Of a stretch of 64,000 bases of DNA, positions 11,605 through 21,518 are shown piece by piece. Below the pieces are notes generated by a model. The model was not told the DNA's origin and did not search any database. It was given only the letters and a program-made list of their open reading frames with translations. Source of the stretch: Campanula takesimana (taxonomy: Eukaryota; Streptophyta; Magnoliopsida; Asterales; Campanulaceae); NCBI GenBank assembly GCA_026119855.1, contig JAOWBW010000147.1, positions 496,001 through 560,000 of the forward strand, in the 5' to 3' direction. The translations under genes were made by a program, and so were the position numbers. Positions within the stretch are counted from its first letter, which is position 1. Each line of letters opens with the position of its first letter.

Positions 11605-11976
11605 CTAGGTAGAGAAAGAGAAACGGAGATTGTTGTTGTAGTCCCCATTGTCGTTGTAGTCTCCTAGGAGAGGAGTGAAAACTCGGTTGTTGGCGGTACC
11701 TTTGTAGCTTTTGAGGGACGGGCCACTTGAGCATGCTTTACCCTTAAACTTTGCCTTGTTGTTGGTGAGCTCTTGCAAACGGGCTTTGAGCTCGGAAACC
11801 TCTTCCTTGTGAATCTTCCTCTCGGGATCAAAACGGGCTTGCCACAAATCGTCTTTTCGGCGGGCATCCTCGGAAAGTCTATCCATTTGTTCCCCCATGG
11901 CTCTTATTATGTTGAAGAGTCTTTCGTTGGACACGGAGAAGTACCCACCATTGTTGTTGTTGCCGTTGGAAGCCAT
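11605..11976 (-). pseudogene. gag: T2 gag-like frame, truncated
   Basis: ATG at 11976 gives MASNGNNNNGG, then the coiled-coil-like segment MGEQMDRLSEDARRKDDLW and KIHKEEVSELKARLQELTN, then SYKGTANNRVFTPLLG. The frame then jumps to DYNDNGDYNNNLRFSFST and stops after 124 codons. Compared with T3 (245 codons from an upstream non-ATG start), the segment with the finger CGYHKHSGHTTEGC is missing, apparently by a deletion between two 'gactacaacga'-like sequences. An open extension upstream of the ATG (to 12075) begins with a non-ATG codon. Without the finger the product would not be expected to bind RNA normally. Confidence 0.6.
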
Positions 11977-13188
11977 TGAACCTATTAGAAGAACACGGTT
12001 GATCTTAGGTTGGCCCCACAAACACCTTTTGAGTAATATGATTAAACCCAGAAACAAGGAAAAAGACTCAACCACATAGAGAAAAATGACTATTTTTTCA
12101 TTTATTTACAAAGTCGGAAGGACATAGTCCTTTTTTTTTTTTTTTTTTGGGGTTTCTAGAAAAATAGTGGAATCGTCACACTAGTATATAGACCTTCTCG
12201 CGGTCCCAATACTCATCGGATTCCACCACGCTTGTGCCTACATGTGACGGGATTAAACTAAATTAATGTAGTAAATCTTACATGCGGGGACGAATTTTTA
12301 TTTTCGTCCAAAATAACCACTTTTGGGGACGGAGTTTTATTTCGTCCATTGCAACAAGTTGGCATGTATGATTTGAAGAAATTAGTTTAGGGAAATCTCG
12401 GCACATGAAAAACCGACTTGGTCACGGAGTGTTAGACCCTATACTAGAATTGTGTGGCTTGTGCTCGGCTAAAGAGAGGCTTAAAGGTCACCCCCGGCAT
12501 GTAGTCTTGAACTACGCCACGGGCTGAGGTTGACCGCTTCGAAAGAGTCAAGGTCGGGTGGAGCTTGAAACTTTCTAGGACGGGCCTCGACGGGTTTGGG
12601 GTTGGACTTGTGCAACTCGATAGTGAGCAATTGATAAGAATATGTGCATGTAGTGTGAGGTCTAACATGTGACAAAATATTTTTTTTTAAAGAAATAAAA
12701 AAAAACAAATAAGCACATAATTACATCTTTCGAATCACCCGTGTGACCGATAAAAATAAACAGAAAGTAAAAACTGTTTTGTGCAGGCCCGGTGCCCACA
12801 CATTGTCAAAACCACTCTGTTCTGTGCACTGTTCTGTTTCTGAAAAATGCCCAGAAGCGCGCGCATTAGGATGCCTACTCTGGAGGCGCGCGCGTTAGAC
12901 AAAGAGGGGCAGAGGCGCCCGCATCTGGGTAACAACCTGTAAATCAGCGGGTTCAAGGGATTGCCTTGACCCTAAATAAAAATGCTTTCCCCTGTAGAAT
13001 TTGTTAGCACAGAAACATGGAATGGAAGGACAAGAAGGAAGGCGGGCGATTCTGGTAATTAGGGTCGGACGCGCGCGCTTTAGGCCAAGAAGGCCAGAGG
13101 CGTGCTGCCCACCCTTTTTACCAGAATGCCCAGAAAACAGTAATAAGATCACTAAAAGTTAAGAACGCAAGTTTAACCCTCTAATAAG

Positions 13189-13206
13189 TCCCCAGCGGAG
13201 TCGCCA
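13189..13206 (-). other. T2 primer binding site
   Basis: The reverse complement of TGGCGACTCCGCTGGGGA, one base inside the 5' LTR, identical to T1 and T3. Confidence 0.85.
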
Positions 13207-13207
13207 C

Positions 13208-14454
13208 TGTAGATACCCCGGGAGAGCCCACGGCTTGGCTAGAGCGGTGAATTATCCTAGGATGTCTAACTTGTTTTAGATTGTTTAGAGTCGCCACCTA
13301 TGTTTTTAAAGGAACATAAGAAAAACCTAGAAATAGCCTAATTTATGTACAAAACTAGAGATTCGGGAGAGAAGGGTTCGGGGGTTAGGTGACGGAGTGG
13401 GAAGTACTTAAACACCCACTCTGCCCCGCTTATGCGGGTCTTGCTACTATTGGTGTTCTAATGCTAAATGTCCTTCAATTTATTAACAGTGCTAACAATT
13501 ATAATGTAAAGAAAAAAGGGAAGAAAAGAGAATTATTTTATTTATAAATATATGCTAAACAATTACATTAAGAAATGTATAGGAAATTAAAGTAGAGATT
13601 AAAATGTAGGGAGATAACCTTAACCAACTTTAATGTAGTAAAGTGGTCATTTGGTCATGTCCCAATTGATTGGGATTGCATACTAGTAAGACTAGAATAA
13701 AAGAGAAAAAGAATAAAAGTACCTTTAGAAAAGAGGACCTTAGACTTTGACTTGAAGATGGTGTTGTTTGTAGAGAAATGGTTGTTCAACACTTTGTGTA
13801 GTGTTTGTTTGTAGGGAAAATGTGTTGAGAGAACTTGTGTATAGTTCTTGTAGGGAAGATAAAGTTGGTCCAAAGAGTGTAAAAAGAGTCCCCCTTTCTA
13901 AGGTAGAAGATGATGGTTTTTATAGGTAAGAAAGAGAGGGAAAGGTTTGAGGGAAATTGGTCAATCCATGTGAGATGAAATTGACCAATAGAAAATAAGA
14001 TAAATAAAATAATAAATAAAAGAAATAAAAGAAAATCAAATAAAAAAAAATGAATTATTTTGTTTTAAAGAGATGGCTAGAATAATGGGATTGGAGGTTA
14101 TAAAACTAGGGGGGATGAATGTGGATGAGAAAAGAAGTCTTTTGTGATCAAGAAAGAGATGTTGCAAATAAGAAAAGGGAGGGAAATAAGGTGCAATCCG
14201 TTACTGCCAAAATGGGAAGCGCGCGAGTCCCGCTTTTGGGGCGAGACGCGCGCGCAGCCCGTTAACAGTTCCGGAAGCGCCAGCGGCAGAAAATGACAGA
14301 ATGACCCTAAAAGTTAACTCTGTTATGCAGTTTAGTCCAAAACTAACGGAATCAGTTAGGAACTTAACCGAAGTAACAGAAATTAACGAAAATGAGTTAA
14401 ATAAAAATACTTTGTATGCAATCGAAGTGAGAGGTCCAAGGCGGGGTGTCTACA
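13208..14454 (-). repeat. T2 5' LTR
   Basis: 1247 bp. On the - strand it starts TGTAGACACC and ends GGTATCTACA. TATA box at 13917-13924 (- strand), GC-rich patch at about 14215-14286 (GCGCGAGTCCCGC, GACGCGCGCGCAGCCCG), PBS-like TGGCGACTC at 13288-13296 (- strand). Confidence 0.9.
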
Positions 14455-14459
14455 ATCGA

Positions 14460-17426
14460 GTCTAGGGCTTCTATTCTTTCTGCATACTCCCAATTTCTTG
14501 CAATCAAATTGGGGCTTTCCTTCTCTTCTCTCTTAATGACTTACTTTCCTTCATGAGTCATTCAACAAGTATATTCATGAAGTCAATACTAGGGACACTT
14601 CCCTAGTCGAGTCAATGTCACTCATCTTTAGTGACAAGAGGTCTTCGCCGCAAAATCACATGTCTTATCTCCTCAGCCAGAGTCAATGCACACTTCCTCA
14701 TTAATCGATTAAAAAAAAATGAAGGCGCAAAAGAGATGCCCGCTAGATTGAAAACCCGAAAGGGAGGTCTCGGCAAAAAACAGGGTGCGTCATAAAAAAA
14801 TATGAGAGAGTGAGAGAGAGAAGGGAAAGAGAAATGGAGATCCCCGGCTTCTAAAGAAGACAACTAAATGAGCTCTACATTGGATCTCCTCAACAAATCA
14901 ATTCCCCACCGAGTCAACTTTGGGATTGCAAAAGGCTCGACAAGATATGGCACCATCAAAGGTTGTCTTGGGTTATCGGCATCATTCTCCAGCAGCGTGC
15001 ATTTTTGGGTTCATGAAAAGAAGGCCCGTGGTAACCAAGACCCATCCGAGAACGAGCCCATCATGAAAGGGCACGAGGTTGCACAAATAATCCCTAGCTA
15101 GTCAATTGGCTTGAGCAGCAAATAGCAACAACATGTGTCTCAGTTTTCAAAGCTTTTGCAAGTATGTGCTTCTAAAGTACGCCGAAAGGCTCCCGAGAAA
15201 TAGAGTAGCTCTTGCCATGTCCTCTCATGTTTGTTCCCTCGCATGAGGATGAGTCACTTTTGCTTTTCTCAACAAATAGTGATGCCCTAGGGGCTATGTG
15301 ACTCAAGAACAAGGGCTTCTTTTGCTTCATTTGACAATCAATAAGCCCTAGGGGCTATGCTCGAGAAAGATGTGTGAGACTATCCTCAAAGTCTCTCAAA
15401 AGGGATGTCAAAAAGCCCTCTTGTCATGTGTGCCCGTACTCGTTCCCCTAATCAAGGATGGACCTTTCTCGCAATCAATGATGGCACTCTAGGGGCTACG
15501 GTCAAGTCTTAAAGGCTCCCTCAATAAGAAGCAATTCACTTCAATGTCCCCAGCAACATTTGAAGCTTTATACCGAAAGGTCTCAAGGGGCTTCGCAATC
15601 TACAATCTTTTGGGCTATGGCATTACAGTGATACAAGCAAAGGGCAATATTGGGGCTTCGCAATTAACAAGCTTTTGGGCAGAGTGGTACCCGAGCAATG
15701 CAATTTGGGAGTACTCTTATGGCTCCATGACAGGGATCAAACTTTAATGGTCCCTCAACACTTCAAGTCAAAGGCCTCTTGGTTTTAAATGAAGGCTCCG
15801 ATGATATGAATGAATTTGATGATTCTTGTTAGAACTCACAGCGAGATTATGAAGGAAGTCTTAGAGAAAAGGAAAAAGATTCAATATGCTAGACTCACCC
15901 GGCTGAGTTATAGCGGGCAAATGCCAATATATTAACTCTATAAGCAGAGTTACGGCCAATCCCAATGTTTCTGCAAGTACTGCACCCCCTTCTCCAAGAT
16001 CAAAAGCACAGGCTGCATCCGAAGATCCGCCCTCGGCTCAACTCAAGAAGACTCAAGCAAACATACCGTTCGAGACTTTATCACACCAAGACCTTATCAT
16101 TTGCAACAACATCACCATCTCCCACGAGACGTCTCCCGAAGACCGTACTACATTTTCAATATGGGCCTTCCGTCATTTGGGTATCAACCACAAAAAAGGC
16201 CATCCACCTCCAAGCAAGAGAAAGAGGAAGATCACTTTCATGAGTTCTACCCAATGGTGCATCTTCTCTCAATACAATGCCAAGATAAGTTGGAGGTTCA
16301 CACCAAAAGTTCTTCACATCCCGCCATCTACAAACTTGATAAGCCCATGACATTTGGGGCTTAGCAATCTCTCAAAGCTTGGTATCAATGATCTTCTCTT
16401 GGGGCTTTCCTACGTCGGCAACAAAAGACAGTTTATTTGAATGGGCTAAGAGTTGATTCATCTTGGGGCTTCATAAGCCACTCAAAGTTCAGCATTCGAG
16501 GGGATTTACAGTCAGCAACCCCTTGGCATCTCGGCATCAATAGTCCTTTTGAAGCCTCATAAACGACAAATCTCTTGGGGCTAGATATCAATTTTCGTTG
16601 GACACCGCGGCGACAACATTCAAGCGAGGCAATCCGGACATCGATTGAACATGACTTGATCTTGGGTTGGCTTTACAAACACACAATGGTTAAAATGCTT
16701 CACCCACGAACTAAAAAAAAAAATTAATTAAAAAAAAATTCTTTTTCTCACGTGTGTGCATATTCTTTTCTTTCTAATTAGAAAAAAAAGGATTTTATTT
16801 TCTTTTTTCTTTTCTTGCGCAAAATTATGTGTTTCCCTTTTGCTTTGCTCCTAGCATTCTTCCCCAGCATCCTTGAACTACGCTGGTCTGATTCCTTCCA
16901 AGGGATACGTAGGAAGCCTTTTGGCACGACCAACCCATCATCCAGAATACCATCTCGCCGACACTCCATCAAAGGCAAGAACAATTCATCATCACCAACA
17001 TCATCATTCTCCATCCAAAGCATGGATACTCTTCATCAAAAGCATCAACATCCTTCAGCAATCCATCTCCAATCAAGCGACAATGGTAAGTGAAGGTATG
17101 AATACATCCGAGGCTTTCCTCAAATCACACCGCACACAAAATCACTTTCTCCATTCTTACAAAAAACTCTCTCTCATGCAAAACTGCTTTCAAATCACAT
17201 TGCACCACGAGCACAATTTCTCTCTTCATTTCACACTTCATGCATCTTCTTGCACAAACACATATACATGCCAAGCACACACATAACAGGTACCACCACG
17301 AAGTCAACAGCATCCGCTACTCAAGGCACTTCATCCCCAGCAGAAAATGGTCCACAGACAAGCATGCTCGCATCCCCATGATAAAGTCAACAGCAACTAC
17401 AGCTCTAGACAGCAATTTGGTCCACA
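14460..17426 (+). other. T1 interior resumed after T2: non-coding with PPT-like words
   Basis: Apart from the small open frame at 14868 no gene is supported. GGGGCT words recur (for example about 15291, 15349, 15493, 15591, 15653, 16358, 16398, 16470, 16577), several as AGGGGCTA or GGGGCTTC, like the PPT core GAGGGGCTC. The block with GGGATACGTAGG at about 16910 is shared with the other Tat-like elements. T and A runs occur at 16710-16740 and 16785-16815. Confidence 0.5.
14868..15101 (+). CDS. Conserved small open frame, function unknown (T1 copy)
   Basis: A 77-codon frame with a true ATG (MSSTLDLLNK) and a conserved C terminus GHEVAQIIPS. It is in the sense orientation and stays open in all three T elements, with mostly conservative differences (N/S, H/Y, C/F, M/I). 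No domain, signal peptide or membrane segment is seen. No Tat-lineage protein with this sequence is known to me. Only this copy keeps the ATG, so translation is uncertain. Confidence 0.3.
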   Translation: MSSTLDLLNKSIPHRVNFGIAKGSTRYGTIKGCLGLSASFSSSVHFWVHEKKARGNQDPSENEPIMKGHEVAQIIPS

Positions 17427-18054
17427 GTGATCCCGCAATTAGCAAATGGATCCCGCCATCAGCAAACGGATCCCGCAATCAGCAAACGGATCCCGCTTCA
17501 GGAAACGGATCCCGCTTTAGCAAACGGATCCCGCCTTCAGCAAACGGATCCCGCTTCAGTAAACGGATCCCGCTTCAGGAAACGGATCCCGCAAACGGAT
17601 CCCGCATTCAGCAAATGGATCCCGCATCAGCAAACGGATCCCGCTTCAGCAAACGGATCCTACAATCAGCAAACAGATCCCACAATCATCAAACGGATCC
17701 CGCACTAGCAAACGGATCCCGCATCAGCAAACGGATCCCGTATTCAGCAAACGGATCCCGCATCAGCAAACGGATCCCGCTTCAGGAAACGGATCCTGCA
17801 TCAGCAAACGGATCCCGCTTCAGCAAACGGATCCCACCATCAGCAAACGGATCCCGCCATCAGCAAACGGATCCCGCTTCAGCAAACGGATCCCACTTCA
17901 GCAAACGGATCCCGCTATCAGCAAACGGATCCCGCTTCACCAAACGGATCCCGCTTCACCAAATGGATCCCGCATCAGCAAACGGATTCCGCTTCAGCAA
18001 AACGGATCCCGCATCAGTAAACGGATCCCGCTTCAGCAAAACGGATCCCGCCAT
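17427..18054 (+). repeat. T1 3'-region tandem array (33 units of about 18-19 bp)
   Basis: Thirty-three units built on AGCAAACGGATCCCGC with a variable TTC, CATC or ATTC linker. An open sense frame of 277 codons (17240-18073) crosses it with a repeating SANGSRFSKRIP-like motif, but unit length varies between 17 and 19 bp and two other frames are also partly open, so it is not treated as a gene. Confidence 0.95.
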
Positions 18055-18210
18055 ATCCTTTCTTTATCAATAAAGCCGCTCACACAGGGAGCGTACCCCT
18101 ATCCTTCGCAAATTTCAAATTCATGTTTTATCGAGTCTTTGTTTTCTCTTGTCGATGTCCTCGGCGGTTGTCTTTCTTTCGTCGACGCGTTTTGCTTCGC
18201 AATCCACGTC

Positions 18211-18222
18211 GCCGAGGGGCTC
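18211..18222 (+). other. T1 polypurine tract
   Basis: GCCGAGGGGCTC directly precedes the 3' LTR start TGTAGACACC at 18223. Confidence 0.85.
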
Positions 18223-19478
18223 TGTAGACACCCCGCCTTGGACCTCTTACCCCGATTGCATACATAGTATTTTTATTTTTGTTAATTTCTGTTACTTCGG
18301 TCAAGTTCCTAACTGATTCCGTTAGTTTTGGACTAAACTGCATAATAGAATTAACTTTAGAGTCATTTCTGTCATTCTGTCTTTTCCACCCGCGGGCGCT
18401 TCCGACACTGTTTCTGGGCTGCGCGCGCGTCTCGCCCCTAAAGCGGGACTCGCACGCCTCCCATTATGGCAATAACGGATTGCACCTTATTTCCCTCCCT
18501 TTTCTTATTTACAACATCTCTTCTTGATCACCAAAGAGCCTCTTTTTACCTCCACATTCATCCCCCTAGTTTTATAACCTCCAATCCCATTATTCTAACC
18601 ATTTCTTAAAAACAAAATAGTTCTTTTTATTATTATTTCATTTTATTTTATTTATTTCATTTATTATTTTATTTATCTTATTTTCTATTGGTCAATTCCA
18701 TCTCACATGGATTGATCATTTTCCCTCCAACCTTTCCCTCTCTTTTCTACCTATAAAAACCTCTCCTTTCTACCTTAGAAAAGGACCTCAACTTTGATTC
18801 ACAAACTACAATATACACAAATTCTCCCAACAAGAGTTCTTAACAACAAGACTCTAATTGTTCTACAACAATTTCCCTACAACAACACTATTTTCAAGTC
18901 CAAGTTTGAAGTCTTCTTTCTTAAGGTACTTTATTCTTCTTCTCTTATTTTACATGTCTTAGTAATGTATGCAATCCCCATCAATTGGGACATGACCAAA
19001 TGACCACTTTACTACATTAAAGTTGGTTAAGGTTATCTCCCTACATTTTAATCTCTACTTTAATTTACCATTCTTTTCTTAATATAATTATTAGAATAGT
19101 TCGACATGTAATCTTTAGCATAAATCAATAAATAAACAATTCTCCTTTATTTTTCCTCTATAAATTTCCCCTTTTTTTTCATTATAATTGTTAGCACATT
19201 TATCTTATTATTAAATTGAAGGACATTTAACATTAGAATACCAAAAGTAGCAAGACCCGCATAAGCGGGGTGGAGTGGGTGTTTAAGTACTTCTCATTCC
19301 GTCACCTAACCCCCGAACCCCTCATCTCAAGAATCTTTGGTTTTGTAATCAATAAAAAGGCTATTTTCTTAGGTTTTCTCGCGTTCCTCTAAAACGTGGG
19401 TGGCGACTCTTAAAATCAATTAGACATCCTAGGTAATTCACCGCTCTAGCCAAGCCGTGGTCCCCCGAGGTATTTACA
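18223..19478 (+). repeat. T1 3' LTR
   Basis: 1256 bp, TGTAGACACC...GGTATTTACA, followed by TSD CCCAT (19479-19483). TATA box at 18752-18759. PBS-like TGGCGACTC at 19401-19409. The GC-rich patch at about 18388-18465 matches the 5' LTR with small changes. Confidence 0.9.
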
Positions 19479-19483
19479 CCCAT

Positions 19484-20090
19484 GCATAACGTGCTAGATC
19501 TAATGTTTTAATCCCTGTTTATATTGTATAGCCGATGATGATCTCCAAGATCTAGGAATTACTTCTAAACCCTAAACTTTAGGTAATTACTCCCATGATC
19601 AGTAACTCTCCAAGGATGAATATGAGGAATACACATTGATCTTATCGATGGTATAATCATTACTCTAGGATGTGATCATATTGCATGATTCTTTCTCCTC
19701 CCCCTTCATTATGCATGATCCCGCTTCTTTCTCCCTATTCCGATTATGTGCAAACTATGCTTACCTGAGCTTCTCATCACGAGAGGAACATAGGAAATCT
19801 TCGGATCCGGTCTCAATCGCTAACACACTACTAGCACATTCATCATGATAGAAAGTCCGATCTATCGGGCGATATGAGTGATAACGTAATTCTTCTCTTG
19901 TCGTAACTTGACCCCCAAACCCTCTTTGTTAGCTTTTTCTCAATGTTTTAGCTCAATAAAAACAATGTGGCGACTCTTAATAAATTAAATGCCAACTTGA
20001 ATATCCTAATCCCATAGAAAAGATAAATAAATATAAATAAAAGAAATACTTCCCGTGCATCGCCCGCATCGTCGGAAAGGGGTATTCACA
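19484..20090 (+). repeat. Host element 3' LTR, right part
   Basis: Continuation of the LTR cut at 2265, ending GGGGTATTCACA. It contains GTGGCGACTCTTAA (PBS-like core TGGCGACTC at 19968-19976), the same motif as in the T1-T3 LTRs although most of the LTR differs. At 19765-19815 'gaggaacatagg' and 'ggatccggtctca' resemble the interior of T1-T3. What follows (GAACTGCAAT) is not a PBS, so this is a 3' LTR and the element ends here. Confidence 0.6.
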
Positions 20091-20169
20091 GAACTGCAAT
20101 AGGAGGGGGAGGCGCAGGAGCCAGAGGTGCGGGAACAGTTTTGCGCCTTTTCAGAGGCTCTTGCTCCCC

Positions 20170-20859
20170 CTAAACTTGTTCCTCTCTTAGATCACTAAAT
20201 AATTTAGAAGAAATCCTATCTCTAACTTCTTGTTGATGACGAATGAGTTTAGCAAGCGCTGGAGCAGGAGTTGGAGTTGGAGTAGGTGTTGGTGCAGGAG
20301 TAGCTGTCTTAAAAAATGGATGAGGCGCAGTAAATGCCTTAGTCGCTGTATTTGTAGTTGGTGCTTGAGTGGAGGGAGGCGCACAAGGAGGAAGAGGCGC
20401 AGAAGGAGCAGGCGTGCGAAGAACATCTGCGCTAGAGCCTGCGCCCTTTTGCCTCTCCTTTTGAGCCAAAGTAGCAGCTTGCTGCAATTGATAGTTTTCA
20501 TCTCTTTTTCTTTGAGCTTCAATCCTGCTGGCTTCCTGAGCGCGCTTGAGATCTTTGTTAGCATCCTTGTCTGTTCTGGGGCGCTTTGGTGGTCTTCCAC
20601 TACGCTCAATAAAATCAATTGTCCCACCAGATAGATCACGGGGCGCATGTCCACATTGAACTCTTCTAAGTTCTGCCCTTCCAACCTCATTCAATCCATC
20701 TTCATCAGCAGCAATCCTTTTGCCTATAATTTCTTCTGCGCCAAAAACTGCGCCAGTTTCTGCGCCTGGTTGAGGTACAGCTTCTGCGCCTTCTTCTGCG
20801 CATTTCTTGTTGTCTTGATTTGGAGATAATAACCAAAGTTGAAATAGTCTCATCCTCAT
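20170..20859 (-). CDS. Unrecognised Ala/Pro/Gln-rich open frame
   Basis: A 229-codon frame from a true ATG at 20859. The middle is basic and charged (SGRPPKRPRTDKDANKDLK, then an E/A/Q/R-rich helix-like stretch). The C-terminal third is rich in Pro, Thr and Ala (PTPTPTPTPAPALAKLI) and ends in a charged region (HQQEVRDRISSKLFSDLREEQV). The whole stretch is peppered with TGCGCC / GGCGCA words, which encode the repeated G-A and A-Q pairs. No catalytic motif is seen. It could be a remnant of a transposon accessory ORF or a nuclear protein fragment, or an artefact of the GC-word repetition. It lies between the host 3' LTR and copia K1 with no visible promoter. Confidence 0.3.
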   Translation of the reverse strand: MRMRLFQLWLLSPNQDNKKCAEEGAEAVPQPGAETGAVFGAEEIIGKRIAADEDGLNEVGRAELRRVQCGHAPRDLSGGTIDFIERSGRPPKRPRTDKDANKDLKRAQEASRIEAQRKRDENYQLQQAATLAQKERQKGAGSSADVLRTPAPSAPLPPCAPPSTQAPTTNTATKAFTAPHPFFKTATPAPTPTPTPTPAPALAKLIRHQQEVRDRISSKLFSDLREEQV

Positions 20860-21518
20860 AATTATAGAGAAACTAATGACACATAAATATTATACTTAAA
20901 TTAATGGAGATTAATTTAGTGGCTAAACTTGATGCGTAACATGTTTATATTATGTGCTCATAAATGTGTTGTATGCTATATGTGATGAACCTTCAAAGAA
21001 AATTTTAAGTCCTTTATTGCCATGCCATGATTAAAACACTTGTTAATACATGGGTGAAATTAATGTAGACTCGCCCTAGCGAGATGCATTGACTTTATTT
21101 ATGTATGAGCAAGATAGATAATGTGGGCACGCCCTAGCGAGGCACATTAACTATACGTTTAAAATGGTTGGACTTAATTAGGCGTCAAAACAGTTTTGAG
21201 CCTAGGCAAAGATGAAATTTAACATGCTTTTTGAAATTGGATTTCTTAAAGAATCTCATAAAATGAACTAAGAGTCATATGAGATATGATTGACAAGAGT
21301 TGTCTACCTAATTAATTTGATTTTGTGTAATCCGCCTTAGCGGACTTAAAATTAAATTAAAGCGGGATCTTAACCCATTTAAATTATACTATACATTGGA
21401 TGTATAAAGAAGGTTGTATAATTTAGTGGGAGTATTTTTTTTGAAAAATACATTGCTTATTTCTTTAATGAAAAATTGGTACTTATTAAATTTTGGAAAT
21501 TTTGCATAATTGTAGATA
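20860..21518 (+). other. K1 5' non-coding region with three GC palindromes
   Basis: AT-rich, without a supported gene. Three short inverted repeats stand out: CTCGCCCTAGCGAG (21070-21083), CACGCCCTAGCGAGG at about 21129-21143, and TCCGCCTTAGCGGA (21331-21344). They share a G+C arm, a CYTA spacer and a complementary arm, and the arm sequences differ between the first and third. Confidence 0.5.

Larger units (their letters stand above)
6167..14454 (-). mobile_element. T2: non-autonomous Tat-like element nested in T1
   Basis: An 8.3-kb minus-strand element flanked by the TSD ATCGA (6162-6166 and 14455-14459). From its own 5' end it runs 5' LTR 13208-14454, PBS 13189-13206, gag-like frame 11605-11976, non-coding interior, tandem array 7030-7880, PPT 6833-6844, 3' LTR 6167-6832. 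The T1 sequence on either side ('ggaatcaccttccgttcctt' left, 'gtctagggcttctattc' right) is contiguous in the T2 and T3 interiors, which independently confirms the insertion point. It has no pol genes. Its 3' LTR is only 666 bp because of an internal deletion. Confidence 0.9.
2266..19478 (+). mobile_element. T1: non-autonomous Tat-like LTR retrotransposon, interrupted by T2
   Basis: The 5' LTR is 2266-3523 and the 3' LTR 18223-19478, both starting TGTAGACACC; the ends are GGTATCTACA and GGTATTTACA. They are flanked by the 5-bp TSD CCCAT at 2261-2265 and 19479-19483. A PBS follows the 5' LTR and a PPT precedes the 3' LTR. T2 (6167-14454) with its own TSD is inserted in the interior. Without T2 the element is about 8.9 kb. 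It has a gag-like frame only and no protease, RT, RNase H or integrase that I can recognise, so it would depend on enzymes from a related autonomous element. The PBS, the PPT and the gag finger motif suggest the Ty3/gypsy Tat group; that assignment is an inference. Confidence 0.85.
1..20090 (+). mobile_element. Host Tat-like LTR retrotransposon, 3' part, split by T1
   Basis: The 3' portion of an LTR element enters from the left of the window. Its interior runs to a PPT at 1597-1609. Its 3' LTR starts near 1616 and is interrupted at 2265 by element T1, resuming after the TSD copy at 19479-19483. With one TSD copy removed the LTR is about 1.26 kb, the same length as the T1 LTR. A block around 1428-1480 containing GGATACGTAGG resembles blocks near the 3' ends of T1 (about 16877-16933) and T3 (about 31118-31185, - strand), which supports membership in the same broad lineage. 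No pol domain is visible in this part. The exact LTR start (TGCCCAACC) is inferred. Confidence 0.6.

Noticed and set aside
17240..18073. 277-codon repetitive protein frame in T1
   Set aside because: It is produced by the GGATCC-rich tandem array, has variable unit length and overlaps other open frames; no start context or domain supports a gene.
20170..20859. The 229-codon frame as a host nuclear protein gene
   Set aside because: No introns, promoter or recognised domain, and the residue bias follows the TGCGCC words; kept only as an unexplained frame.
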